From the NCBI RefSeq assembly GCF_020509005.1, contig NC_063020.1, forward strand, positions 930,001-994,000: a DNA stretch of 64,000 nucleotides, read 5' to 3'. Within the stretch, counting starts at the first letter, position 1, and every line of letters starts with the position of its first letter. A model generated the notes under the pieces. That model was not told the origin of the DNA. It did no database searches and saw only the letters and a list, made by a program, of their open reading frames with translations. This document shows, one piece after another, positions 12,523 through 23,133 of this stretch. A program made the translations under genes and the position numbers. This stretch comes from Fulvia fulva. Lineage: Eukaryota > Ascomycota > Dothideomycetes > Mycosphaerellales > Mycosphaerellaceae.

Positions 12523-15500
12523 CTAGTCCGTAATACTAATATAAGCTAACCTTACTATTATATAGTATAACGTTAACAAAAGTAAGGACAATATTCAACT
12601 CTACTTTATCTAGGAACTCGACGACTAAAGGTATTATATCGTAGCGATATAAGAGCTATAGCTAAACCTATATACTCGAAGACCTACTACCTATACCGAC
12701 CTACGGTACTATATAGCTATCGAGGGAGGTATAGGCTATACCCTAAGGATATATATATACGTTAGTAAAGTATTACGTACGGACGCCTAGAAGGTAATCT
12801 CGTACCCGGAAGGGAGTTAAGGAGACATTACGACTATCTAAATCACTACGAGTTAAGGACCTATCTAGATATATAACGTCTATAACCCTCCTCCTTAGGG
12901 AAGAACGAGTAGAGACCTCGGTACGCTAGTACGACTTGACTAGGTACTCGACTAAGGGGATATAAACTATATACTCCTAGGCGACTTTAACCTCTACTAC
13001 CTAACGTAGGGTCTAGAATTCACTCCCCCTTACGTATATCTAGGTAGTAAGCTCCTAGAGATTACGGAAAGTAGAGATATAGAGCTCGTAACCCTAAAGG
13101 GTATAGAGACGTAGAAGGTAAGAATAAGCGCGAGTACTATCGATCTATACTTTCTATCGAGGGACGTAGTAATAAGGCTAGTAGAGTATAGACCTAACCT
13201 TACCCTAGAGGTAGGGTCAGACTACATCCCTATTTAGATAACGATAGCGACGGGAATAGAAGAGGAGCTTCGGGGTAAAAAGCGCCTTAACTAGAAAAAA
13301 GCTCCCTAGGAGGAGATCCGGAATCTACTTAAATAGTACCTAAATAATACTAGTATCGGGGAGACGGAAGCCGAGCTTAATAGTACGGCAGAATAGATAA
13401 CAACGACGATATAGTAGGCGGCCGAGGAACATATACTAGAACTAAGGCCCTCGAAGCACTAGAAGCCCTTCTAGACCCTAGAGTACTTACCTAATTTAAG
13501 GACGTAAGGAGGGCAAGGCGAAAAGAGACGAAGGAGTAAAGCTAAGAAGCGTAGGACGAGTACTAGGGAGCAAGTTAGGCAAAGAAGGCCTAAATATAAC
13601 GAGATAAGCGATAAGACTAGAGGGTAACTATAGGTCTTATAATAGCAAACCCGGAGTAGATATAGCGGCTTATAAAGTAGGTAAGGGCCGGAGACGGGGA
13701 CAGGACACTATACTTCCCCCTAATCTAGGATACGATAGGTATAATATAGACAACGCCGGAAGGGAAGGCGAAGGCGTTAGCCGACTACTTCTTTATAATA
13801 TAGTTAACGGCCGACCTAACGGATATAGAAGGAACGATCTACCCGGAGCTACTCGATCTATACTAGATAGTAGGCGAGGAGGAGATAAAGGAGATTATAG
13901 GAAAGCTAAAGGGCCGTAAGGCCCCGGGATCCGACGGAATCCTAAACCTCCTCCTTAAAGAATATAAAGAAGAAGTCGCCCTATACCTCGCCGAACTATT
14001 TACGGCTTACCTACGTAAGGGGTACTACCTACGGTTATTTAGGCGGTCCCTTAAAGTCGTCCTAAAGAAGCTATAGAAGGAAGACTATATAAAGCTAAAG
14101 TCCTATAGGCCGATCGTACTCCTAAATATAATTAGAAAGATACTAGAGAAGGTCGTAGTAAGAAGAATTATATAGCTCGTCGAGGACAACAACCTACTCC
14201 TAGAGACATAGATAGGTAGTAGGAGCAAACGATCTACCCTAACGGCTATAGAGCTTATTACCGAACAGATATATACTCTCTAGTACTATAGACGGAATAG
14301 GGTTATATTACTATTATCTCTCGATATCTTAGGGGTATTCGATAACGTCTCCTACGAGCGACTCCTCTATATCCTACGGCAAAAAGGAATCCCGCGGTAG
14401 GTAATAAGTTTCGTAAACTCCTTCCTTAAGGAGAGAATAACGTAGATTGTCCTTAGGAAGCGTAAGGAGGGTAACCTTATATATATAGAATACGGGATCC
14501 CCTAGGGCTTAATACTATCCCCGATCCTCTTCTTAATCTTTATAGCGGACCTAATCCTACTACTTACCTCACTATAAACGTCGGCCTCGGGGTTCGTCGA
14601 CGATACGAATATCCTAGCCTAGTTAACGACGACCGAAAAAAACTACCGGCTACTTATAGAAAGACATAAGGTATACGAGGAATAGGTACGTCGATACGGC
14701 GCCCGTTTCGCCCCGGAAAAGTACTAGCTTATCTACTTTAGTAAGGCAAGAACCTACTATAATATATAAGTAACGGTAACTATCTAGGGTTACGTAACGA
14801 AGCCCTCTCCCGAATTACGAGTCCTAGGAATCTAGCTAGACCCTAAGCTTAGCTAGAACCCCTAGATTAGGAAAGCCTAGAATAGAGCCTAGGTTAACGA
14901 GGCTATAATAACTAGACTTATAACGTTAATATAGGAAGCTACGTTTAATAAGGTAAGGATTATATATAAGACGATCGTAAAACTAGTATTACTCTATAGG
15001 GCCTAGATATAGGGGATAGGAGGAGTAGGTAAACCGATCCCGAAGCGGATAGAGGGACCCCTAAACCGGACGTAGGCCGCAAACCTTAGACGGATACTAG
15101 GAGCCTATAAGATAACGCTAACGAGAGTAGCGGAGGTAGAGATAGGGTCGCCCCCCGATTAAACATTATATTAAGGGAATGAGGATCTAATACGCTAGGA
15201 AGACGGCGGATTATCTAGTATAATAAGCTATTCGGGACTCTACGGAGAAGATCGCTAGGAGGTACGACCGACTACCTAGCTTTAGGGTACGTTAAAGCTA
15301 AAAGTAAGACGACCTACGTACGTTTAAAGTCGTTAAGTAAACCTAGGAGTGGCTAGAGAGGAAGGAGGAGGAGGAAAAGGCATAGAGGAAAAAGGGTAAT
15401 AAGGCAAAGACGTAAAGCCTCGTAGAGTAGGTAGCGGGCTGCCTTTAGGAATAGGAATAGAAAGAGAATCCCCTACTAAATCGAGGACCCCTAGCCTTAC

Positions 15501-15887
15501 GCCCCTTCTAGAGACACAACTACCTACTCTACCGTGACCTAATAAGGGCCGAAGTAAGCATCGCGATATAGATTAGGTCCGAATATATCGGGTTAAGGGC
15601 CTACCTATATAGAAGGAAAGTCCCGGACGTATATAGCCTAGTATACTAGTATAACTACCCGTTATAGAACCTAGAGCATATAATACTACGGTGCCCGTAA
15701 TAGGTAGAAGGACGAGGCTAGTAGAGAGCTAAGGTAGTAAGACGCGACTACTAGTTAATCGTAACGGATAAGCGAGACGTAAGACGGATAGTATAGTAGA
15801 TACTATAGTAGGGCTTTCTTAAATAGTTCGCGCTAGCTAGCGAGACGGAGGAGTAGATAGAGAAGAGGCGGGAGGTCAAGGGGGTGT
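12523..15887 (+). pseudogene. LINE A ORF2 remnant, unit 2
   Basis: Virtually the same sequence as the unit 1 ORF2 remnant, shifted by 11607 bases. Endonuclease motifs come first, then the reverse transcriptase with F-V-D-D at about 14593-14604 and the C-terminal finger. It shares the same nonsense codons, so the damage came before the duplication of the unit. Confidence 0.83.
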
Positions 15888-16110
15888 AGACAGGGTAGTT
15901 ATTAGGGCAGGCCTATAATACTAGTATACCCTTAATAAGAAAAATACGAAAGAAGGTAAGGTTAAGAACGTATAGGAGAGGAGAGGGGGTTTTTACTCTA
16001 TAATACGAGTTTCCCCTTTATAACTAGAAGTAGGTAGTATAGCTATATAGGCTAATAGGCTTTATAATAGCATAATAAACAATATATATATATATATATA
16101 TTCGGGAGAT

Positions 16111-16610
16111 TATAGAGAAACCGCGATAGTATACGAGGAAGTACTAAGATTAGGTGTCGTACTAGCTAAGTTATACCTTAAAGTAGATTATAGCTAATAT
16201 AGTAATAATAGCGAGACAGACTAGTACCGGCGTACTAGGCGTAAGTATAGGGAATACTAATAGACGCGTTTATAGCGCGTCCCTTAATAGATTATCCTTC
16301 TTTACCCTACTACCCGATCCGCCCGATAACGATAGCGCGAGCCCGGCGATATAGACTTAAGGACGTAAAGAGGATATCGTAAACAAGCTCCTCGATAAGA
16401 ATAACTAGTACCGTAAGTAGTATAAGAAGGTGTTCGACTGACTTAAGGCGATTAAGGAAGAGGAGGTCGAGATAGAGCTAAACTTAGCTAACCTATATAG
16501 GGCGGAGTTTATCGAGGATAAGATAGAAGATAAGGGTACTAAGGTACCGAGGAAGAGGAGGGTTACGATTGACAACTTCTAGGAAGCCTTCGACTCGTTA
16601 AACGGGTTAA
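16111..16610 (+). other. Spacer between LINE A and LINE B, unit 2
   Basis: Second copy of the 500-base spacer described for unit 1. The coding-like stretch with K-V-P-R-K-R-R is repeated unchanged as far as I can see. No recognised gene. Confidence 0.6.
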
Positions 16611-16794
16611 ATAGATAGATAGATTTGTTATTCCCCTGTTCTAGGACCCTATCCGGCCTATATAGGTATATATCTATTGTTATATACAAAGGGAAACCCG
16701 AATAGGTGAAAACCCTTCCTACCCCCGACTACTCCTTATCTAGATTAGCTTTCCCTCTAAACGTACGTAGTCTATATTACTACCCCGTTAGCCC

Positions 16795-19700
16795 CCGCTC
16801 CTAGCCGGTCTCGTCGCGCTACGTCGTATCCTCTCTTCCTATACTACTCCTACTAGGCGGTACTGTTCTAGCTAGCCCTTCTCTAGTATCTAGTTCGTAA
16901 TACGCCGTAGGTCCTTAGCGTTATTAAGAAGTGCCCTAATCGTCCGGTTCCTCGCCTTTACTATCTACTCCCCCCTTCCTAGCGACCACCTCGGATAGAC
17001 GAGGAGTACGTGCCGCACGTTCTAGGAGCGATAGCCGTAGGGGTAGCTAGTATTCGTATATCCTAGAACCTTCCTCTATAATAGGTACCCCTAGAGGCCG
17101 ATATGTTCGCTTCGTAGTTAGGTTACTATACTCCTCTATATCCTCGTAAGGCGGTAGTAGATAAGCTTTAGGGGGTACTTAACCGCGGATTTTGTAGCTA
17201 ACTATTCCTTAGGTTATCCCGCTAGCTAAGGGCGTCTACTATACCCTATAACCTAGTTGTTCTACCTCTCTTTCTATAGTTACTCTATAAACGATTTCTT
17301 ACCTTCCTATTATATTACTAGCTATTCGTCCCTTACCCGGTAGTTCGGCTCGTTTCCGGGTCGAATACCCCTATACGCTAGTACTAATTCGCGGGCCCTT
17401 ACGACTACACTAGTAATGACCTTCTATACTAGGTACTATACCGACTTGCCTAAGTAGGAGGTCCGTAGTCCCTAGATATATAGGTCGATCGGCGGTATAG
17501 CGGTCTCGTACTTAAGTATCCTCGTTAGTGTCGACTTATATACCCCGGTAACCTTCCTTAGCTATTAGTTTTAGATCTTCGCTAGCGGCGCGACGAGTCC
17601 CTTCGATAGGTAGGCTCTCTCGCCTAAGGACTATACTTAGCTACTATAGGTAAGGACTAGCCGTATAATAGCCGTATATAGAAGTCGTAACTACCGGAAG
17701 TCCGCCCCCTATATAGACGTAGTGAGCCTCTAGTATAATACTATATTCTGTTTAGCTTTCCGTAATATTGCCTATACGTACTTCCTCTACCGTAGCGCCG
17801 GGTCCACCTATAGTCCGAGGATCCTAAGCTGATTTACCGGGTTAGTCGTATGCCCCTATATCTAGATAGAAGCTTATATATTGTAGAACCGTGGCCGGCG
17901 CGTAAAGTGTATTAGATTGTACTTTTCTAGGGCAAACCGAGCCCCGTACCTCCTAGCCTAGTCCTTATAGATCTTGTGCTTCTCTTCTAGTAGCCTATAG
18001 TTCTCCTTAGTCGAGGAAGACTACGCTAGGATGTTTATGTCGTCTACGAAGCTACTCGTAGCGGTGTTCTGGGATTCTAGGGCTAGGAGTAGCGTCGCTA
18101 TAAAGAAGAGGAACAGAATAGGTACTAGCGTTAAGCCTTACGGGATTCTAGTATAGACTGCTTGAAATAGGCTTCTATACTAGCCGACTAGGATCGACGT
18201 ACTACGGTTTTAGAGGTAGGACCGTACAAAGTTGACAAGCTACTTAGGGAGTCCTTTCGACCTTAGGATATAGAGTAGCCGCGGGTATAATACGTAGTCG
18301 AAGGCTTCCGATATATCTAGGCTAAGTAAGGAAGCTACCTTGTCTCTATTCTTATACTAGATAGCCTTTATCTAAGAGGTAATAAGTTCTATCGCGGATA
18401 GCGTCGATCGCTATAGGCGCGTACCTATCTAGGTGTCCGGGAGTAGGGAGTGTTCCTCTACCGCCTCGGAGAGTCTCGTTATAACTAGCTTCTTAAGCGC
18501 CTTCCTAAGAGTGTTAAGGAGCGTAATTAGGCGGTACGACTTCACCTACATATAGTCTTCCTTCTACGGCTTACGTAGGACTACTATCGTCGATTGTTTA
18601 AAAGCTATCGGGTAGTATCTAGTCTATAGGCAGGCGTTAAAGATTGCTAAAACTACTAGGGCTAGTTGATCTCTATACTTCTTTAGTAGCTCGTTTAGGA
18701 TCCTATCCGGCCCCGGGGCTTTCTTCGCTAGTAACTTCCTTAGTATAGCGGTAACTTCTCCCTCGGACACCTCCTATTAGACCGCGATACTAGGGGCTAG
18801 GGGAGTAGAGCTATTTATATCGCTTAGATTAGCCTCGACTAGGGGCGGGAAGAACTTGCTAGCTAGTAGACGCGCCTTGGCCTCGGGGTCGCTAACCGGG
18901 CTACTAGGCGATTATAGCGCTAGGATAGAGAAGGAGGGGCCCTATATAGGGTCCTATCGGGCCTATTTCGCTAGCTTCTACATCCTCTCTAGCTTGCCGG
19001 CGATTTCTTCTACTATAGCCCTCTAGCTAACTACTTTCTCCCTTCGTATTATAGCTTTCTTCTATTAGTATGCCTCCCTATATACGTTCTAGGCCTCCTC
19101 GCTATAGCTACTCGTCTATACCCGGCGGGCTCTCCTTACTTCTCTTACTACCGTAGTGCACTCCGGCGTCTAGTATAGTTTAGACTATATCGTTAGTTAG
19201 GTAAGCGGAACGTAAAGTAAGGTCGCTTTTCTTATTTCGTCTATCAACCCCTAGACTACTTCGTCTATCTCGTCTTTACTATTGTATTACTACTACGCGA
19301 TCTAGACTAGCCTCTTAGAGTTATCGAGGTACGCCTAGATGTTAGCCTAGTAGGCCTTTCCCTAGTTTAGCTTAGGGGTTCTCGCTAGTATACGTTATAT
19401 CTATATCGTAATAGAGGTCCTGACTAGTATATAGTCTAACGACGCCTCGAGTTTATATTCGATCCTATAGTAGGTTACCGTATAGTAGTAGCTATCTAAG
19501 ATCTAGGAGAGGTCGATCGTACCTTAGAGTCCCTCTCTCTTCTAGGTGCCTAGGTCCTTTAGGGTATTAAGGGCAATTACGTTGCTCGCTATTAAGTCGA
19601 GTACTTCGTCGGCTATAGGGTACGGCTATATAAGGCTTTCCTAGGAAGGGTAGTATATATTAAAGTCTCCTACTACGATATGGTACCCTTGTCTCTTAAG

Positions 19701-20105
19701 CGCACTGTCTAGGTGTCTATAGACCCCTAGGTCGCGGCTAGACCTCGAGGCTAGCGGTTGTATATATAGGTTGTGTATCTAGGTACTACCTACGTAGAGG
19801 GAGGTAATATCGCCCCCGCCTTCTTCGTCTACGTAGTACACTACCTCCTAGTCGGATTCTAGTATATCCTTACTAATATAGAAGCACGTACGGGGTCTAC
19901 CGTCGCCTCGTAGGTATATCGTATAGCCTAGTAACTTATAGGTCGTTAGTCTCTTATAGTACGGGTTAATCTATAGCTCCTAGATTATAAGGACGTAGTA
20001 GACGCGCGGGTCCGCCTCGTGTAGGAAATGGTTCTAGACTATATCCTTGCTATAGTTGACGTTATACTAGATAATACTAAGCGTATCGAGGCTAGTCATC
20101 GGCAT
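16795..20105 (-). pseudogene. LINE B ORF2 remnant, unit 2
   Basis: Same damaged endonuclease-reverse transcriptase reading as in unit 1. A few differences from unit 1 are visible, for example G to A at 16923 and at 18550, C to T at 18594, G to A at 19785 and C to T at 19849. Three of these change TG to TA or CA to TA. Non-functional. Confidence 0.78.
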
Positions 20106-20576
20106 TAATAATCATTTCCTCTATATCGTCCTATATCCTACTACCCTATACGTCCTAGTCTACGTCTATCGGCTATATACTAAAGGGGAGCCGGGCCTAG
20201 TTAGATTCCCTCGCCGTAGCTAGTAGAGTACGTGGCCTCCCGTACGCCCTAGGTTACGTATCCTTTATATCGTTCTCGGCCCTAGGGCGCTTATACCCGA
20301 CCGCCGCTAGTTAGTTCCGGTATAGGCTAGCCTTACGGTCGCCGTAGAATCTTAGGGCGACGGTTCTGTTTATGATTGCCTTGTTTTTCGCTAGTTTCCG
20401 CTATAGGCATTCCGTACTATACGATAGGTAGTGCCCCGGATAGTTCGCGTACCGTCTCGTAGTCGATATATAGTCCCTAGATATATAGTCTCCTATATAG
20501 TTCGAGTAGGCCTACTTGTTTATATACGTGTAGGTTTGGTGTCTATACTATTAGCATTTGAAGTATTAGAGGACAC

Positions 20577-20794
20577 TGTTGAGAATATGCAGGTCATAGG
20601 GTCAACATTGAGTGCTTAGGGGGATTAGTAATCAGGGCTTGCTAGTCAAGTCCTGAGTACAGCTGTCCCTCCTGAAACACCTACACCAACACCGGCGATA
20701 CTGTATGTAGATACACGCTATCCCATTGGGTCCTTCTTCGTCTTTTGTGTGATCCGCCGTCTTCCACTGCTGCGCAACTCGTACCTGTTTAACA
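20577..20794 (+). repeat. Copia 5' LTR
   Basis: 218 bp, starting TGTTGAGAAT and ending TGTTTAACA. The short TGTT/AACA terminal inverted repeat matches LTR ends. It aligns with 25088-25305 with one difference noted. Confidence 0.95.
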
Positions 20795-20809
20795 GGTTAT
20801 GAGCCCGGG
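20795..20809 (+). promoter_or_regulatory. Copia primer-binding site, half-tRNA iMet type
   Basis: GGTTATGAGCCCGGG directly follows the 5' LTR. Its reverse complement contains GGGCTCATAACC, the anticodon arm of initiator methionine tRNA with anticodon CAT. Copia-type elements are known to prime from the internal end of a cleaved initiator tRNA rather than from its 3' CCA, and no TGG-type site is present here. The tRNA match is from memory of the conserved arm. Confidence 0.8.
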
Positions 20810-21289
20810 TTAGCAACTCGGTGTTTCACCCTCGACAAAGTCGTATTGGAGTTATTCCTCTTCAGAACAAAAGGAAGGCAGACTGGAGGCCGCACCCGCA
20901 TTGCACAGGAAGCTACAGCCGCGCTGTAGGTGCATATAAGACGTGAAAGAGCCTAGTGAGGCACTGTCAGACTCCGAGTCAGGGAGCCTGTGCCAATACC
21001 TCAGACAAGTGGGCGAGCTTACTGAGAAGAGTCGCTCTCCGGACATCGCGTTCGCATCGACTAACTGTTCCGTCTGAGAGAGCCGTAGTGTCTCAGAACA
21101 CCCTCCCCTGAGAGAGCTACAGACAGTGTCTCAGAAACACGATCCTTACGACCGACTTTCCTCGCTTTCTTGTGGACAGCCATTCTCTCCACTATCAACC
21201 TCGCGTTCGGTTCACCTCCTATCGATCCGATCGCGTACGAACGAATACCTTTCTTCTGTAGGCAGCCATCCTGTCCTATATATAAAAGC
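20810..21289 (+). other. Copia untranslated leader
   Basis: About 480 bases between the primer-binding site and the gag start. Short open frames occur on both strands here, but none resembles a protein I know. A TATATAAAAG string lies just upstream of the gag ATG at 21290; I do not treat it as a promoter because the LTR should supply that. Confidence 0.6.
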
Positions 21290-22200
21290 ATGGAGGAAAC
21301 CGGACACAGCACCCTTGGTAGGAGGAGAGCAGCACCTATCCTAACCAAGGACAACTAGAGGACATGGTTCTCATTGATACAAGACCATCTTGAAGCTCAA
21401 GATGTGCTTTGGGTTGTAGATGGAGGCCATCTATTATCAAGCACACCCAGCTCCTCAACACCATCTGAGTCATCAGATCCCTTACCTGGACTTGAAGAGT
21501 CAAGATACAGTCCAGTTTGGAGGAAAGCAAATAGATGAGACAAGCTGGAGAGATCTGGCTCAAGATGAGGGCAAAGTACAGCAAGGTTCATGCTGCATAT
21601 GCAATGACAGTTGTTCAAGAATTGATCAACTTCAGAATGATAGATGGCATGACCATCAGACAGGCCTGGGTCCACCTTGGCAATCTTGTAAGAAGGATTG
21701 CTGAAGTTGACCCAGCAGAGGCTCACTACAGAGAGCCTACAAGGAAGCTGAAGCATCTGCTTCAAGCCCTGCCTGAGGTGTATCTTGGGACCAAGAACAC
21801 TATCCTGGCCTAGCCAGGACTGTCATATGAAGATTGTCTACAACTGCTTGAGTCACATGAATCCAGGCTGGAAGTTGCATCCAAGGAAACAGCAATGTTT
21901 GTAGGAAGAGGTTTCCAGGGCAAGATCACCTGCCATCTCTGTGATGGTGATCATGTGATCAAGGATTGCCCACACCTCTCTGGAGCCAAGCATGCTGTCA
22001 GGAAGGACAAGCTCAACAGAGGAAACACCTCTGTTGCAAAGAGACAATCATCACCACCGAGAACGAGGTCCCCATCCCCAAGCCTGAGGGACATCCTAGT
22101 GGTGATGAAGGACCTTACAAGGAAGAGCCTGTGCAACCCAGGAAGACTTATCAGACCCTGAGACACCATCAGAGGATGATGAAGTTGATGAGGTTGCCCA
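21290..22200 (+). pseudogene. Copia gag remnant
   Basis: ATG at 21290 opens a frame that reads into a Copia-type Gag: W-F-S-L-I-Q-D-H-L-E at 21365 and Y-S-P-V-W-R-K near 21500. A TAG lies at 21356-21358. The frame changes near 21530, continues from about 21535 through the central Gag domain (R-Q-A-W-V-H-L-G-N-L), meets TAG at 21811, and goes on to a zinc knuckle, C-H-L-C-D-G-D-H-V-I-K-D-C at about 21931-21969. The knuckle spacing is C-X2-C-X3-H-X4-C, one residue short of the usual. The frame changes again before the protease (about 22100-22200). Gag would form the virus-like particle. Confidence 0.85.
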
Positions 22201-22618
22201 TTCAACTGTGGAAGCCAAAAGCAAGTACCCCTCCTCAGAGTGGTTGCTTGACTCTTGTGCTTCATCCCATATGACTGACCAGGATTCACTTTTCAGGACC
22301 CTGAAACCTCTTCAGAAGAGGAAGTGGATCAAGGTTGGGGGTGGCTACCTACATGCCACACATGAGGGGAGTGCAGTGATGGGTGGTCCTTCTGGGAAGC
22401 AGATTGTCTTGAAGAATGTTTTGTTTGTTCCTGGCCTTGGAGTTAGCCTTGTCTCTTGGAATCAGTTCAGCCAACAGTTTGCTGTCCAACCGCCCAGTTT
22501 CACCCTCAAATCCCTTCCTGGAAAACCTGTTGTCCAGACAAAGCTGAGAGGGGGTGTTCCATTCATTCAAAGTGTTTCAGAGCAGCTTGAAGCTATGCCT
22601 CAAGCATATGCCTCTCTA
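22201..22618 (+). pseudogene. Copia protease and pre-integrase segment
   Basis: The open stretch contains E-W-L-L-D-S-C-A-S-S-H-M, with the protease Asp-Ser at about 22250, in the usual Copia position after Gag. The protease would cut the Gag-Pol polyprotein. It ends at TAG 22619-22621. Another TAG at 22718-22720 replaces the Trp expected in the W-H-R-R motif just before the integrase zinc-binding region (stop-H-R-R-C-A-H-L-S). Confidence 0.85.
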
Positions 22619-22621
22619 TAG

Positions 22622-23133
22622 GAGCATGACTTGGATCTGTCCAAGTTAGGTACACATTTTGAGTGTGAATTGGAACAGGCTATGACTGCCACTGAGTCCC
22701 AGGACCAGTGGGAGCTATAGCATAGAAGATGTGCACACCTTAGCAAGGGACTGCTAAGAAACCTGCATAGAGTCACTGACAAGAAAGATCCCATTCCTGT
22801 TCCTTCTGAACACCAGAACTGCAAGGTCTGCTCCCTTGCAGACATGAGGAAGTTCAAAGGACCTGCCACAGAGAGGAAAGGAGAGAGGCTGGCCCTCATC
22901 TCTATTGACATCTGTGGGCCTTTTCAAGGTGCAGTCTCAAGACTTGGCTTCAAGTACTGGCTTGAGATTGTAGACAACTTCTTGAGGAAGAAGTGGGTAG
23001 TCCCTTTGAAGGCTAGGAGTGATGCTCCTACAGCTCTAAAGGAATGGAAGGTTCAGGTAGAGAACAGCTCAAGGTGTTTTCTATCTGCAATCCGTAGTGA
23101 TGGTGCAAGGGAAATTCTTTCCTTGCTAAAACA
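22622..23133 (+). pseudogene. Copia integrase remnant with internal deletion
   Basis: After the TAG at 22718 the frame reads the H-H-C-C zinc region (C-K-V-C near 22827) and then the catalytic core: S-I-D-I-C-G-P-F near 22899 holds the first catalytic Asp, and R-S-D-G-A-R-E near 23092 the second. The sequence then jumps to a segment normally found well downstream, so the third catalytic residue (Glu) and the C-terminal part are missing, and the frame changes near 23130. Integrase would have joined the cDNA to the chromosome; this copy cannot encode a working one. Confidence 0.82.

Larger units (their letters stand above)
10700..16096 (+). mobile_element. LINE A, unit 2, full length
   Basis: Complete LINE A copy of about 5.4 kb. 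It is flanked by TATATTCGGGAGAT at 10686-10699 and 16097-16110, a 14-bp target duplication. That length, and the lack of LTRs, is typical of target-primed non-LTR elements. The 5' end begins CAACTATTAAC; the 3' end is an (AT)n tail two bases shorter than in units 1 and 3. The ORF1 remnant is at about 11310-12522 and the ORF2 remnant at about 12523-15887. All stops follow the CpA to TpA pattern. Confidence 0.92.

Noticed and set aside
20431..20619. Open frame running from LINE B into the Copia 5' LTR
   Set aside because: It crosses an insertion junction and its sequence is repetitive, RIP-shaped and unlike any protein.
21278..21287. TATA-like string just before Copia gag
   Set aside because: Too close to the ATG and far from the LTR to be the element's promoter.
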